From: G965279355 sp965279355
GTDB taxonomy: Bacteria > Pseudomonadota > Alphaproteobacteria > CACIAM-22H2
Direction of reading: 5' to 3'
NCBI GenBank assembly: GCA_965279355.1
Contig: OZ257155.1
Span: 2,790,001 to 2,854,000 of the forward strand
DNA: 64,000 nt
Part shown: positions 6,928-16,669 of the stretch, in pieces
How the letters are laid out: every line of letters begins with the position of its first letter
Position numbering within the stretch: position 1 is the first letter of the stretch
Notes under the pieces: generated by a model
Seen by the model: only the letters and a program-made list of their open reading frames with translations
Told to the model about the DNA's origin: nothing
Database searches by the model: none
Translations under genes and position numbers: made by a program

Positions 6928-9633
6928 CTATTTCGGCGGCAACAGGCCACGCAGGCGATAGAGCGCTTCGAGCGCTTCCTTGGGCGTCAGGTCATCCGGA
7001 TTGATCGCACGGAGAGCAGTCTCCGTTTCGGAAGAGCCGGGCGCACCGCCGCCGGATTTCGGGCGAACGGCGCTGAACAGCGGCAGATCGTTGGCAAGGC
7101 GATTGGCGGCGTCCGCCTGCTCGCCGGCTTCGAGCTTTTTCAGCACTTCTTCAGAACGGGCGATCACAGAGGCCGGCAAACCAGCAAGCCGCGCGACATG
7201 GATTCCGTACGACCGATCGGCAGACCCCTGCGCCACTTCATGCAGAAACACGACATCGCCCTGCCATTCCTTCACGCGCATCGACCAGCAGGCGAGTCCG
7301 GCCAGCCGCGCGGCGAGGGCGGTGAGTTCATGATAGTGCGTCGCGAACAGCGAGCGGGAGCGATTGACTTCGTGGAGATGCTCGATCGTCGCCCAGGCAA
7401 TGGAAAGTCCGTCGAATGTCGCCGTACCGCGACCGATTTCATCGAGGATGACCAATGAGCGGTCAGTGGCGCGATTGAGAATCGTCGCCGTCTCGACCAT
7501 CTCCACCATGAAGGTCGAGCGGCCGCGCGCCAGATCGTCGGCGGCGCCAACCCGGCTGAACAACCGGTCGATGACGCCCAGCTTCGCGGACTCGGCCGGC
7601 ACATAGGCGCCCATCTGCGCCAGCAGAACGATCAGCGCATTCTGCCGCAGGAACGTCGATTTACCGGCCATGTTCGGACCGGTCAGCAGCCAGATGCGTT
7701 TTTCAGTCTCGCCTAGCGCGCAATCGTTGGCGACGAAGGCCGGGCCCCCGCTCTCCGCCAGCGCCGCCTCGACCACTGGATGACGGCCGCCCTTGATCAG
7801 GAACTCGCGGGAGAGATCGACTTGTGGCCGGCAATAGCGGCGCTCCACCGCAAGCTCGGCCAATGACGAGACGACATCGAGCGAGGCAATCGCGCCGGCG
7901 CATCCGGCGATCTCCACGGCGCGCGCACTCACCTCCTTGACGAGGTCGTCGAACATGGCGAGTTCGAGCGCCAAAGCCTTGTCGGCAGCGCTGGTGATTT
8001 TTGTTTCAAGCTCGCCGAGCTCGACCGTGGTGAAGCGCATGGCGCCGGCCATGGTCTGGCGGTGAATGAACGGACCGTTGGCGCCGGTGCCGATCTTGTC
8101 GGCGTGCAGCTGTGTCACCTCGACAAAATAGCCAAGAATGTTGTTGTGCCGGATCTTCAGACCCGGAACTTTCGTCTCCGCCGCGTAGCGTGCCTGCAGC
8201 GCCGCGATCAGCTTGCGGCTTTCGTCACGCAGGGTCAGCAGCTCGTCGAGTGCTTCCGCATAGCCGCGTGCGATGAACCCGCCATCGCGCGCGTTGAGCG
8301 GCAGATCGGTCCCAAGCGCGCGCCCGAGCCTCTCGACCAGCACCGCGTGTTCGCTCAGTTCACTCAAACAATCCATAAGGCCCGCCGGCGTGCCGGCAAG
8401 ACCGCCATCGCCGAGCGCGGCCTTGAGCGCAGGCACGGCACCCAGCGCATCGCGTAACCCGGCAAGATCGCGCGGGCCGCCGCGCCCCAGGGTGAGCCGC
8501 GACAGGGCGCGCTCGATATCGCCAATGCTTTTAAAGATGGCCCGCAGGCTTTCGCGTCGGCGCGAATCCTCGACAAACCAGCTGACCATATCGAGTCGTC
8601 GATCGATGGCGACCGGATCGGTCAACGGCGAGGCGAGGCGCGCCGCAAGAAGGCGTGCGCCGGCACCGGTCATGGTGCGGTCGATGCAGTGCAGCAGCGA
8701 GCCGCGCCGCTCGCCTGACAGGTTTTCCGCAAGCTCAAGGTTGCGCCGCGTTGCCGGATCGATCTCCAGCACGCTGGAATCGGCGATCTGCATCGGCGTC
8801 GACAGTCGCGGCAGACGGCCCTTCTGCGTCAGCTCGACATAATCGACCAGCGCGCCGCCGGCCGCGAGCTCCGCGCGGTTGAAGCTGCCGAATGCATCCA
8901 GCGCCTTCACGCCATACAGGGCTTCGAGCCGCCGCTTGCCGTTCTCGCTGTCGAAGCGCGATGCCGGCACCGGCGTCAGCTGCGATTTCCATGACTGGAA
9001 AATCTCAAACAGCTCCGGCCGCTCCAGCATGCGGTCGGGCAGCAGGATCTCGCCCGGCGCGATGCGCGCCAGCACCGACGGCAGGGTGAGCTTCTCAACC
9101 GGTTGCAGCCAGAAATCGCCAGTTGAAAGATCGAGCCAGGCCAGCGCCATCGCGCTGCTGGCCGCCCCACCCACTTCGGCAAGTGCCGCCAGATAATTGT
9201 GGCGCTGCGAGTCCAGCAGCGCGTCTTCGGTGAGTGTGCCCGGGGTGATGATCCGCACGACCTCGCGCTTCACCACCGCCTTGGCGCCGCGTTTCTTGGC
9301 AGCGGCCGGATCCTCAACCTGCTCGCAGACCGCGACGCGGAAACCGTGCTTGATCAGGCGCGGCAGATAGGTTTCGGCGGAATGGGCGGGAACGCCGCAC
9401 AGCGGCACATCCTCATCGCCGAGCTTGCCGCGCTTGGTGAGCGTCAGGTTCAGCGCGCGCGAGGCGGCGACAGCGTCCTCGAAGAACAGCTCGTAGAAAT
9501 CGCCCATCCGGAAAAACAGCAGGCAGCCGGGATGCGCGCGCTTGATCTCCAGGTATTGCGCCATCAAGGGGGTGGCACTTGCGAAGTCAGGTGCGACGGA
9601 AGACGGCGAATCAGTAAGGGCAGTGTCATTCAT
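6928..9633 (-). CDS. mutS: DNA mismatch repair protein MutS
   Basis: Mismatch-recognition ATPase. From ATG 9633 the product is 901 residues, usual for alphaproteobacterial MutS. Domain I carries GCLLFFRMGDFYELFFEDA (about residues 35-53), with the mismatch-reading F-x-E motif as FYE. The ATPase domain has the P-loop GPNMAGKSTF near residue 656, VILDEIGRGTATFDG near 730 and FATHYHEL near 763. The open frame extends upstream to 9891, but MutS homology begins right after MNDTALTDSP. MutL is not in the window. Confidence 0.98.
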   Translation of the reverse strand: MNDTALTDSPSSVAPDFASATPLMAQYLEIKRAHPGCLLFFRMGDFYELFFEDAVAASRALNLTLTKRGKLGDEDVPLCGVPAHSAETYLPRLIKHGFRVAVCEQVEDPAAAKKRGAKAVVKREVVRIITPGTLTEDALLDSQRHNYLAALAEVGGAASSAMALAWLDLSTGDFWLQPVEKLTLPSVLARIAPGEILLPDRMLERPELFEIFQSWKSQLTPVPASRFDSENGKRRLEALYGVKALDAFGSFNRAELAAGGALVDYVELTQKGRLPRLSTPMQIADSSVLEIDPATRRNLELAENLSGERRGSLLHCIDRTMTGAGARLLAARLASPLTDPVAIDRRLDMVSWFVEDSRRRESLRAIFKSIGDIERALSRLTLGRGGPRDLAGLRDALGAVPALKAALGDGGLAGTPAGLMDCLSELSEHAVLVERLGRALGTDLPLNARDGGFIARGYAEALDELLTLRDESRKLIAALQARYAAETKVPGLKIRHNNILGYFVEVTQLHADKIGTGANGPFIHRQTMAGAMRFTTVELGELETKITSAADKALALELAMFDDLVKEVSARAVEIAGCAGAIASLDVVSSLAELAVERRYCRPQVDLSREFLIKGGRHPVVEAALAESGGPAFVANDCALGETEKRIWLLTGPNMAGKSTFLRQNALIVLLAQMGAYVPAESAKLGVIDRLFSRVGAADDLARGRSTFMVEMVETATILNRATDRSLVILDEIGRGTATFDGLSIAWATIEHLHEVNRSRSLFATHYHELTALAARLAGLACWSMRVKEWQGDVVFLHEVAQGSADRSYGIHVARLAGLPASVIARSEEVLKKLEAGEQADAANRLANDLPLFSAVRPKSGGGAPGSSETETALRAINPDDLTPKEALEALYRLRGLLPPK

Positions 9634-9857
9634 GGTGGGAGCGGACCATATCATGCGACCGAATGCACGGGGGAGCGCAACGTGATCCGTGGGCCGTGCT
9701 ATCCGGGTTGAGTGGCGGTCCAGATTCTCCCGTGATAAGAAAGCAGCGCTGTAATTCGGGGGTATAGAATGCGGGCGCAAAAAATCTGCGGCAAGCGGTC
9801 GGGCCATCACTCCCCGTTCCTGAATACATCGCATTCCCCAACCGCAGCAGGTGACGC

Positions 9858-12521
9858 ATGAGTTGGGCCATTCTCCTGGCCCTCGCTGCACTCATCACGG
9901 CCATCATCGCGATAAAACGCGTCAACCGTATGCACTTGGAGCTAACGCAGCTTCAACGCCAGCTAGCAACCACACCCGCGTCAAATCCGCCACAACCGGC
10001 GCTATCCCAGGCCCAACCGAAATCGGCGGAACCGACAACCCCGGTTCCGCCCGCACTCAAGGTTGCAGCGCCACAACCGGCGAGCGTGGCCACCATTGCA
10101 GCGCGAGCGTCGACTCCAAAAGCGGCCTCCGCATCCGGCGCCAGCCTGGAAGAAAGACTGACCGTTAACTGGGCTGTCTGGGGCGGTGCCATCGCAATGG
10201 CATTGGCGGTCGTTTTTATGGTCCGCTACTCAATCGAACAAGGTCTGCTTGGACCTGAAGTTCGGATCGTGTCCGGAATTCTTTTTGGCATTCTGCTGTT
10301 GGCCACCGGTGAATGGCTTCGCCGCAGCGCCGACCATACGGCTGTTCTGCCACGCTTGCGTCAGGCGCTGGGCGTGCCTCCGCAAAATATTCCTCCGGCG
10401 CTTGTGGCAGCGGGTATCGTTGCCCTCTTCGCGGCAATCTACTCGGCTCATGCCGTGTACGATCTCGCCGGCCCGATCACGACGTTCGCCGCGCTGGCGA
10501 CCGTCTCAGCGGGTAGCATGGCGCTTTCCCTCTTGCATGGTCGCTTCGTCGCGCTGCTGGGACAAATAGCGGCGTTTGTCGTTCCCGCCCTTGTGGCGAA
10601 TCCCGACCCGTCGGCTTGGGCATTATTCGCCTACGTCCTGGCCGTTGCCGGCGGCGGGCTTGCGCTTGCACACTGGCGGCGCTGGCGCACCACGGCGTGG
10701 ATTGCCGTTTCCGGTGCCGTCTTATGGACATTGATTTTCTTTATGATCGGTTGGCGCGCGGACGCGGCGGCGCCGTGTGCGCTATTCCTTGTCTTGTTCG
10801 CATTGGCCTGCGTGGCGCTGGGTCCGAGGCATGAGGTGCTGCCCGGCGTGCCCGACAGCGCGTGGTGGAAGCGTGACGGCCTCCCCGATGTGCCGCTGGT
10901 CCTGACATTCGCTCTGGCCGTTATCCTGGTCCGAATGTCGAACTATGATCTGGAATCGTTGCTCGCGATTTTCGGCCTTACAGCGATCGTAACTATCGTT
11001 GGACGTCGCGAGGAACCGCTCGATCACATTCCTTGGGTAGCTGCGCTCGCGGTCGTGGCAACACTCGCTTCCTGGCATCTGCCGAGCATCATTGAGCAAC
11101 CTCTGCCGCTTGGTGTTGTCCAGGGCCGTGCCACCGGCTTCGTTCCAGGCCCGTTGACCCCGCCGTCCTTGGCAATCTTTACCGGCGTGGCGACGTTGGC
11201 CGCGATCCTGTTTGGCGTCGCTGGTGCCTTTGGACTATGGGGTGCGTGCCGCCCAGCGAGATGGGCTGTCCTTTCCGCGGCTCCGCCGCTGGCAATATTG
11301 GCAATTGCCTATTGGCGCATCGAAGATTTCGCGCCGGCCCTTCCCTGGAGCGGCATTGGACTGGTCTTGGCGCTTGCCGCACTCCTCATGGTCTATCAAC
11401 TAAATCGCCACCGTGACGATCCGAACATGATCGGCGCACTCGGCGTATACGCAGTAGCCGTAACGGCGGCCATCGCGCTCTCTTTTGTGATGAGCTTGAG
11501 ACTGGGCTGGCTCACGGTCGCGCTATCGCTGGAAATACCAGCCCTCGCGTGGATCGCCCATCGCCTCCCGCTCCCGATATTGCGGCATATCTCGCTCGTC
11601 GTGGGCGCTGCGGTTGTCGCGCGCCTGCTGCTCAATCCCTGGCTGCCGCAGTATCCGCTCAGCCCGACGCCAATCATTAACGAGCTCCTCTATACCTACG
11701 GTCTCCCTGCTGTCGCTTTCGCCATAGGCGCCCGTCTGTTCGCCCGCGGAGGTCGGGACTACACTGTCCTTTGTCTCGAGGCTGCAGCGATCGCCTTCAC
11801 TGTCGCGCTGATCTCGCTTGAGATCCGTCACTTCGTTGGTGACGGAAAGGTCGACAACATGCAGTACGACTTGCTGGAGGCAAGCCTGCATAGCATCGCG
11901 TGGCTCGTTTCAGGCTTCGTCCTTTTGCGGCGCGACGGCACGGCATCGACACCGGTAACCGACCTAGGTTGGCGGATTCTAGCAGGCGCCGGCGCTGCCC
12001 AGGTTATTGGCATTCAGCTCCTGGCAAAAAATCCACTGGTGTCGACCATCGATGTTGGCGACCTGCCGGTTATAAACCTGCTGGCCGTTGCCTATTTTGT
12101 ACCCGGCCTTCTGGCAGCCCTCTTCGCCTGGCAACTGGGCATGCGGCGCATGACGCGGGAAGCCGCAGCGGCCGGTGTAGCAAGCCTTGCGCTGATCTTT
12201 GTCTACCTGACTCTCGAAGTCACTCGCGCCTTCCACGGAGGATATCTGCGTGCCGGCCCTTCAGGGGATGCCGAGTACTACGCTTATTCCGCGGTCTGGC
12301 TTGTCTATGGCGCGATGTTGCTGCTGCTGGGTTTACGTTTCCAGAGTCCCGGCCTTCGCTACGCATCTCTCGCTGTCATCTGCCTAACCGTTGCAAAAGT
12401 CTTTCTGTTCGACATGTCAAATCTAACCGGATTGTTGCGGGCATTTTCTTTTCTCGGCCTTGGCTTGGCTTTGTTCGCAATAAGCTGGCTGTATCAACGT
12501 TTCGTTTTTCCCAAGCGTTAG
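9858..12521 (+). CDS. DUF2339 family multi-spanning membrane protein
   Basis: 887 residues, nearly all hydrophobic, with roughly 25 predicted membrane spans after a short N-terminal span (residues 2-16), a Pro/Ala/Gln-rich linker (about 30-95) and the family's conserved entry segment SLEERLTVNWAVWGGAIAMAL (about 95-116). Such proteins are widespread in proteobacteria and their function is unknown. ATG 9858 is preceded by AGGTGA at 4 bases. It diverges from mutS across a 224-base gap and runs toward phoR. Codon choice is slightly less GC-biased than in the neighbours, which is usual for such membrane proteins and not proof of transfer. Confidence 0.88.
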   Translation: MSWAILLALAALITAIIAIKRVNRMHLELTQLQRQLATTPASNPPQPALSQAQPKSAEPTTPVPPALKVAAPQPASVATIAARASTPKAASASGASLEERLTVNWAVWGGAIAMALAVVFMVRYSIEQGLLGPEVRIVSGILFGILLLATGEWLRRSADHTAVLPRLRQALGVPPQNIPPALVAAGIVALFAAIYSAHAVYDLAGPITTFAALATVSAGSMALSLLHGRFVALLGQIAAFVVPALVANPDPSAWALFAYVLAVAGGGLALAHWRRWRTTAWIAVSGAVLWTLIFFMIGWRADAAAPCALFLVLFALACVALGPRHEVLPGVPDSAWWKRDGLPDVPLVLTFALAVILVRMSNYDLESLLAIFGLTAIVTIVGRREEPLDHIPWVAALAVVATLASWHLPSIIEQPLPLGVVQGRATGFVPGPLTPPSLAIFTGVATLAAILFGVAGAFGLWGACRPARWAVLSAAPPLAILAIAYWRIEDFAPALPWSGIGLVLALAALLMVYQLNRHRDDPNMIGALGVYAVAVTAAIALSFVMSLRLGWLTVALSLEIPALAWIAHRLPLPILRHISLVVGAAVVARLLLNPWLPQYPLSPTPIINELLYTYGLPAVAFAIGARLFARGGRDYTVLCLEAAAIAFTVALISLEIRHFVGDGKVDNMQYDLLEASLHSIAWLVSGFVLLRRDGTASTPVTDLGWRILAGAGAAQVIGIQLLAKNPLVSTIDVGDLPVINLLAVAYFVPGLLAALFAWQLGMRRMTREAAAAGVASLALIFVYLTLEVTRAFHGGYLRAGPSGDAEYYAYSAVWLVYGAMLLLLGLRFQSPGLRYASLAVICLTVAKVFLFDMSNLTGLLRAFSFLGLGLALFAISWLYQRFVFPKR

Positions 12522-12578
12522 CTCACGGGAGATTGCCGCGCTTGACGTGGACGGGCTGCACCCCGAGTGTAGCCCGCG

Positions 12579-14021
12579 ATGAGCGAGTCGGATTCAACGC
12601 CTGGCCTGGCGCCCAAGCTTCTTGCGCGCGCGTCGGGCGCGTTGTCGGCGCCCGTTGCCGCGGTGCTGATTGCTCTGGCTGCACTGAATTACCTGAACCT
12701 GCTGGCGGCACTGGCGGCGTTTGCCCTTTGCGCATTGGCAATCACCGTTATGGTTTATCGCCATTTCGTTGGGGTGGGCCGCCTGACAAGTCACGTCCGG
12801 ACATTGGCGCAAGACGAGCCCGACCCTGCCGGCGCACCGCATCCCGGACGTATTCCAAAGACCGCCGAAAGCCTCGCCCATGCTGTCGCCGCTCTTGACC
12901 ATCGCTGGAGGGAACGGGATCACGAATTGCGGGCGCTGGTCAGCGCAAACGAAGCCCTTTTTGAATCCGTTCCCGATCCCCTCCTGCTGGTGGACGACCG
13001 CCATAGCGTCAACCGCGCCAATGCGGCTGCGCGCGCGATGCTGGGAGAGAACACACAGGGCCGGCGCCTCGACAATCTGCTGCGCCATCCCGATGTGATC
13101 GAAGCGGCTGAAGACGTGCTCGCCGGACGCAAGGCGTCCGAAACCGTTGAGTTCGCATGGCCGGGCGTGCCCGAGCGCCATTTCAGCGCACGGTTTGCAC
13201 CGTCAATGCGCCTTCCGCACCGGGACGAGCCGCGCCGGCCCGCACTGCTGCTGGTGCTGCACGATGTGACGGCGCTCAAGCAGGCCGAGCAGATGCGGGC
13301 GGATTTCGTCGCGAATGTCAGCCATGAACTGCGCACGCCGCTGACGGCCTTGCTTGGCTTCACCGAGACATTGCGCGGCGCCGCGCGGGATGACGCCGTC
13401 GCGCGGGAGCGCTTCCTCGGCATCATGCATGAGCAGGCTCTGCGCATGACCCGCCTGGTCCGCGATCTCCTGTCCCTGTCGAAAATCGAGGAAAACGAGC
13501 ACAGCCTGCCCACCGGTGAGGTGGAACTGGCGCGGGTCATCGGCAGCGTCGTCGATGCCCTGGCGCTGCAGGCCAAGGCAAAGAACATCGCGATCGAGAT
13601 TGACGGAACCGATGCCCTGCCGCCGCTGTCCGGCGACGCAGACCAGCTGACGCAGGTTTTCCAGAACCTCATCGACAACGCGATCAAGTACGCGAAAGTA
13701 AAAGTCCGCGTCATCGCCCGCACCGACGTCACGCCGCCGCCACGCGTGCTGGCAACCCAGCGCGGTGCCGATCACAAGGGCTGGATTTCCATCGCGGTTG
13801 CGGATGACGGAGAAGGCATCCCGCGGGAACACCTCCCCCGGCTGACCGAGCGGTTCTACCGGGTGGACGCGGCCCGGTCGCGACAACTCGGCGGCACCGG
13901 GCTGGGCCTGGCGATTGTGAAGCACATCCTCAACCGGCACCGGGGCGCCTTGACCGTAGACAGCGAACCGGCGCGGGGATCGATTTTTACAGTCTGGTTA
14001 CCCAGCAGCCTTAGTCAATAA
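12579..14021 (+). CDS. phoR: Phosphate regulon sensor histidine kinase PhoR
   Basis: Membrane histidine kinase that senses phosphate through the Pst-PhoU complex and phosphorylates PhoB. 480 residues: two adjoining membrane segments between about 20 and 70, a PAS domain at about 115-225 (ANEALFESVPDPLLLVDD), the H-box SHELRTPLTALLGF near 247, the N-box FQNLIDNAIKYA near 361, and the G-box GGTGLGLAIVKH near 438. It directly precedes the pst operon; phoB lies at the far end. The Pho box at 14076 lies after phoR, so phoR is likely expressed separately from pstS. Confidence 0.95.
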   Translation: MSESDSTPGLAPKLLARASGALSAPVAAVLIALAALNYLNLLAALAAFALCALAITVMVYRHFVGVGRLTSHVRTLAQDEPDPAGAPHPGRIPKTAESLAHAVAALDHRWRERDHELRALVSANEALFESVPDPLLLVDDRHSVNRANAAARAMLGENTQGRRLDNLLRHPDVIEAAEDVLAGRKASETVEFAWPGVPERHFSARFAPSMRLPHRDEPRRPALLLVLHDVTALKQAEQMRADFVANVSHELRTPLTALLGFTETLRGAARDDAVARERFLGIMHEQALRMTRLVRDLLSLSKIEENEHSLPTGEVELARVIGSVVDALALQAKAKNIAIEIDGTDALPPLSGDADQLTQVFQNLIDNAIKYAKVKVRVIARTDVTPPPRVLATQRGADHKGWISIAVADDGEGIPREHLPRLTERFYRVDAARSRQLGGTGLGLAIVKHILNRHRGALTVDSEPARGSIFTVWLPSSLSQ

Positions 14022-14075
14022 GTCATTGATTAAAATGGTTTTATTCTGCTGCGGTTATCCACAGGCAGATGACGC

Positions 14076-14106
14076 TTGTCATCAAACTGTAACTGTCTCG
14101 TAGCAT
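14076..14106 (+). promoter_or_regulatory. Pho box and -10 element of the pst operon
   Basis: Direct-repeat PhoB site TTGTCAT-CAAA-CTGTAAC (14076-14093), close to the CTGTCAT-N4-CTGTCAT consensus, followed after 7 bases by a -10-like TAGCAT (14101-14106). It lies 83 bases before the pstS start. A similar box with the same 7-base offset precedes phoX, which strengthens both calls. Confidence 0.75.
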
Positions 14107-14188
14107 AAGTGTCTTTGGGCGCCGCTAGGGTCGCGACGCGATGACGGTACTGGTTGTCGCATTCCTTTTTCCCGCAATGAGGGTCCCC

Positions 14189-15223
14189 ATGAAAGCCATT
14201 CAATTTGCAGTCGCAGCGGTCATCGCCGCGGCCGTCGCCACGCCGGTGATGGCACAGCAAGCCCGCGACCAGATCCGTGTCGCCGGCTCGTCGACCGTGT
14301 TTCCGTTCTCCACCGTGGTCGCCGAGCAGTTTGCCCGCGGCGGCAAGTTCAAGGCGCCGATCGTCGAGAGCGTCGGCACCGGCGGCGGCATTCGCCTGTT
14401 CTGCGCCGGCGTCGGCGTCCAGCATCCGGACGTTGCCAATGCCTCGCGTCGCATGACCAAGACCGAATTCGATACCTGCGCCAAGAACGGCGTGACGGAT
14501 ATCAACGAGGTCAAGATCGGCTTCGACGGCATCGTCCTCGCCACCAAGAAGGGCGCCGGCAAGCTCGACGTTACCCGTGAAGAAATCTGGAAGGCGCTCG
14601 CCCGCCAGGTTCCGGTGAACGGCGTGCTGGCCGCAAACCCCTATACCCGCTGGAACCAGATCAATCCGGCCCTGCCGAACTGGAACATTGAAGTGATGGG
14701 CCCGCCCCCGACATCGGGTACCCGCGACGCGTTCGTCGAACTCGTCATGGACGAAGGCTGCAAGAACATCAACGAGATCAAGGCGATCACGGATGCCAAG
14801 GCCAAGCAGGCGGCTTGCGGCCAGATCCGCGAAGACGGCAAATTCGTCGAAGCCGGCGAGAACGACAACCTGATCGTGCAGCGCCTGGTGTCCGGTCAGC
14901 CCGGCCTGGTCGGCGTGTTCGGCTTCTCGTTCCTTGAAGAGAACATCGACAAGATCGAGGGCAAGTCCATCGCCGGCGTCGAGCCGACCTTCGACAACAT
15001 CGCCTCGGGCAAGTACCCCGTCTCGCGCTCGATGTTCTTCTATGTGAAGAAGGCGCATGTCGGCGTCGTGCCCGGCCTGAAGGAATTCGTCGCTGAATTT
15101 ACCAGCGAGCGGGCCTTCGGCAACAACGGCTATCTCGAAAAGAAGGGCCTGATCCCGCTGACAGCGGCCGAACGCAAGACCGTTCGCGACGCCTCGGCGA
15201 TGCTTTCCAGCCTTTCGATGTGA
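14189..15223 (+). CDS. pstS: Phosphate ABC transporter substrate-binding protein PstS
   Basis: Periplasmic high-affinity phosphate receptor feeding PstCAB. From ATG 14189 (GAGGG upstream) the product is 344 residues with a signal peptide ending in ATPVMA-QQ. It has the phosphate-binding loop AGSSTVFPFSTVVAEQF, then VESVGTGGGIRLFCAGVG, NASRRM and the late motif PPPTSGTRDAFVEL. A start at 14141 would add 16 residues before the signal and is unlikely. It is first in the pst run, controlled by the Pho box at 14076, and separated from pstC by a strong hairpin. Confidence 0.97.
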   Translation: MKAIQFAVAAVIAAAVATPVMAQQARDQIRVAGSSTVFPFSTVVAEQFARGGKFKAPIVESVGTGGGIRLFCAGVGVQHPDVANASRRMTKTEFDTCAKNGVTDINEVKIGFDGIVLATKKGAGKLDVTREEIWKALARQVPVNGVLAANPYTRWNQINPALPNWNIEVMGPPPTSGTRDAFVELVMDEGCKNINEIKAITDAKAKQAACGQIREDGKFVEAGENDNLIVQRLVSGQPGLVGVFGFSFLEENIDKIEGKSIAGVEPTFDNIASGKYPVSRSMFFYVKKAHVGVVPGLKEFVAEFTSERAFGNNGYLEKKGLIPLTAAERKTVRDASAMLSSLSM

Positions 15224-15231
15224 TGTCTCCG

Positions 15232-15266
15232 CCCGCGGCCGGCTTCAACCGGCCGCGGGATTTTCC
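15232..15266 (+). terminator. Hairpin with short T-run between pstS and pstC
   Basis: Perfect 11-base stem CCCGCGGCCGG (15232-15242) / CCGGCCGCGGG (15249-15259), loop CTTCAA, followed by ATTTTCCC. It lies 9 bases after the pstS stop. It is probably a partial terminator or mRNA-stabilising stem, so that the binding protein outnumbers the permease. Confidence 0.7.
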
Positions 15267-15286
15267 CTTCGAACGCGGCAGTTCAC

Positions 15287-16669
15287 ATGACCCCCAGCTT
15301 CCTCGCCCTCGTTCTGATCGGTCTTGCTGCCCTCGGCTTCTATCTCGGTCAGGGCAAGGCGCTGCGAACCGTCGGTGGCAAGCCGTCGCAGCTGCATTCG
15401 CTCCCGTCCTATTACGGCTGGTATGTCGCGCTCTGGTCCGGCATTCCGAGCCTGCTTCTTTTCACGCTGTGGGTCGTCTTCGAAGACACGATCGTCCGCA
15501 TCCTCGTGGTGCAGGACCTGCCGGCAGAAATCCTGGCGCTGCCCGCCGCGCAGCTCGGCCTGGTAATCTCCGACATCCGGAACATGGCGCAGGGCAACGT
15601 CGCCAGCACCGCCGCCACGCCGGCGATGCAGATCGCCGTCGCCCATTATAAAAACCTCCATTCCCTCGCCATCACGTCGCTTTGGGTGTCCGGTCTCGCC
15701 GTCGCTATCGCCGGCGGAGCCTACGCACAGCGGGCGATCGATCCGCAGCTGCGCACCCGGCACTATGTCGAGCGCACAGTGATGGTTGCCCTCATCATCT
15801 GCTCGACGATCGCGGTGTTCACCACGATCGGCATCGTGCTCTCGCTGCTGTTCGAGGCGATGGACTTCTTCACCCGCATTTCACCGATCGACTTCCTGTT
15901 CGGGACCACCTGGAGCCCGCAGACCGCGATCCGCGCCGATCAGGTCGGCTCGTCCGGTGCCTTCGGCGCCGTGCCGCTCTTTACGGGCACCTTGATGATC
16001 GCAGCGATCTCGATGATCGTGGCCGTACCTGTTGGATTAATGGCAGCCATTTACATGGCCGACTACGCGCCCGCCCGGGTCCGTAACGTGATCAAGCCGA
16101 TCCTCGAAATCCTTGCCGGTATCCCAACGGTGGTGTTTGGCTTCTTCGCCGCCCTCACGGTAGCGCCTGCAATTCAGACCCTCGGCGAAGCGTTCGGCAT
16201 CCCGGTTGCATCGCAGAGCGCGCTCGCCGCCGGTCTCGTGATGGGAATCATGATCATTCCCTACGTGTCGTCGCTTTCGGATGACGTGATCAACGCCGTT
16301 CCGCAGAGCCTGCGCGACGGCTCTTACGGGCTCGGCGCGACAAAGTCCGAGACCATCCGCCAGGTCATCCTGCCCGCCGCCCTGCCGGGCATTGCGGCCG
16401 CGGTCATCCTGGCCTTCAGCCGCGCCATCGGCGAGACGATGATCGTGGTCATGGCCGCCGGCCTCGCCGCCAATATCAGCGCCAACCCGCTCGATTCCAT
16501 GACGACTGTAACGGTTCACATCGCCGCCTTGCTGGTCGGCGATCAGGAATTCGATAGCGCCAAGACCCTGTCCGCTTTTGCCCTCGGTCTGGTCTTGTTC
16601 CTGGTCACTCTCTCCCTCAACATCTTCGCGCTTCATATTGTGCGCAAATACAGAGAGCAATATGAGTGA
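15287..16669 (+). CDS. pstC: Phosphate ABC transporter permease PstC
   Basis: Inner-membrane permease subunit of the phosphate importer, 460 residues. It has the long N-terminal extension usual in alphaproteobacteria: one span at 3-20, another near 45-65, and a periplasmic/cytoplasmic part to about 120. The conserved permease core follows from about residue 150. The EAA-type loop is at SLRDGSYGLGATKSETIRQV (about residues 343-362). It ends with ATGAGTGA, overlapping the pstA start by 8 bases, which indicates translational coupling. Confidence 0.96.
   Translation: MTPSFLALVLIGLAALGFYLGQGKALRTVGGKPSQLHSLPSYYGWYVALWSGIPSLLLFTLWVVFEDTIVRILVVQDLPAEILALPAAQLGLVISDIRNMAQGNVASTAATPAMQIAVAHYKNLHSLAITSLWVSGLAVAIAGGAYAQRAIDPQLRTRHYVERTVMVALIICSTIAVFTTIGIVLSLLFEAMDFFTRISPIDFLFGTTWSPQTAIRADQVGSSGAFGAVPLFTGTLMIAAISMIVAVPVGLMAAIYMADYAPARVRNVIKPILEILAGIPTVVFGFFAALTVAPAIQTLGEAFGIPVASQSALAAGLVMGIMIIPYVSSLSDDVINAVPQSLRDGSYGLGATKSETIRQVILPAALPGIAAAVILAFSRAIGETMIVVMAAGLAANISANPLDSMTTVTVHIAALLVGDQEFDSAKTLSAFALGLVLFLVTLSLNIFALHIVRKYREQYE

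Noticed and set aside
14017..14037. Weak AT-rich dyad at the end of phoR (TCAAT-AAGTC-ATTGA) as a terminator
   Set aside because: The stem is only 5 pairs and AT-rich; too weak to call.
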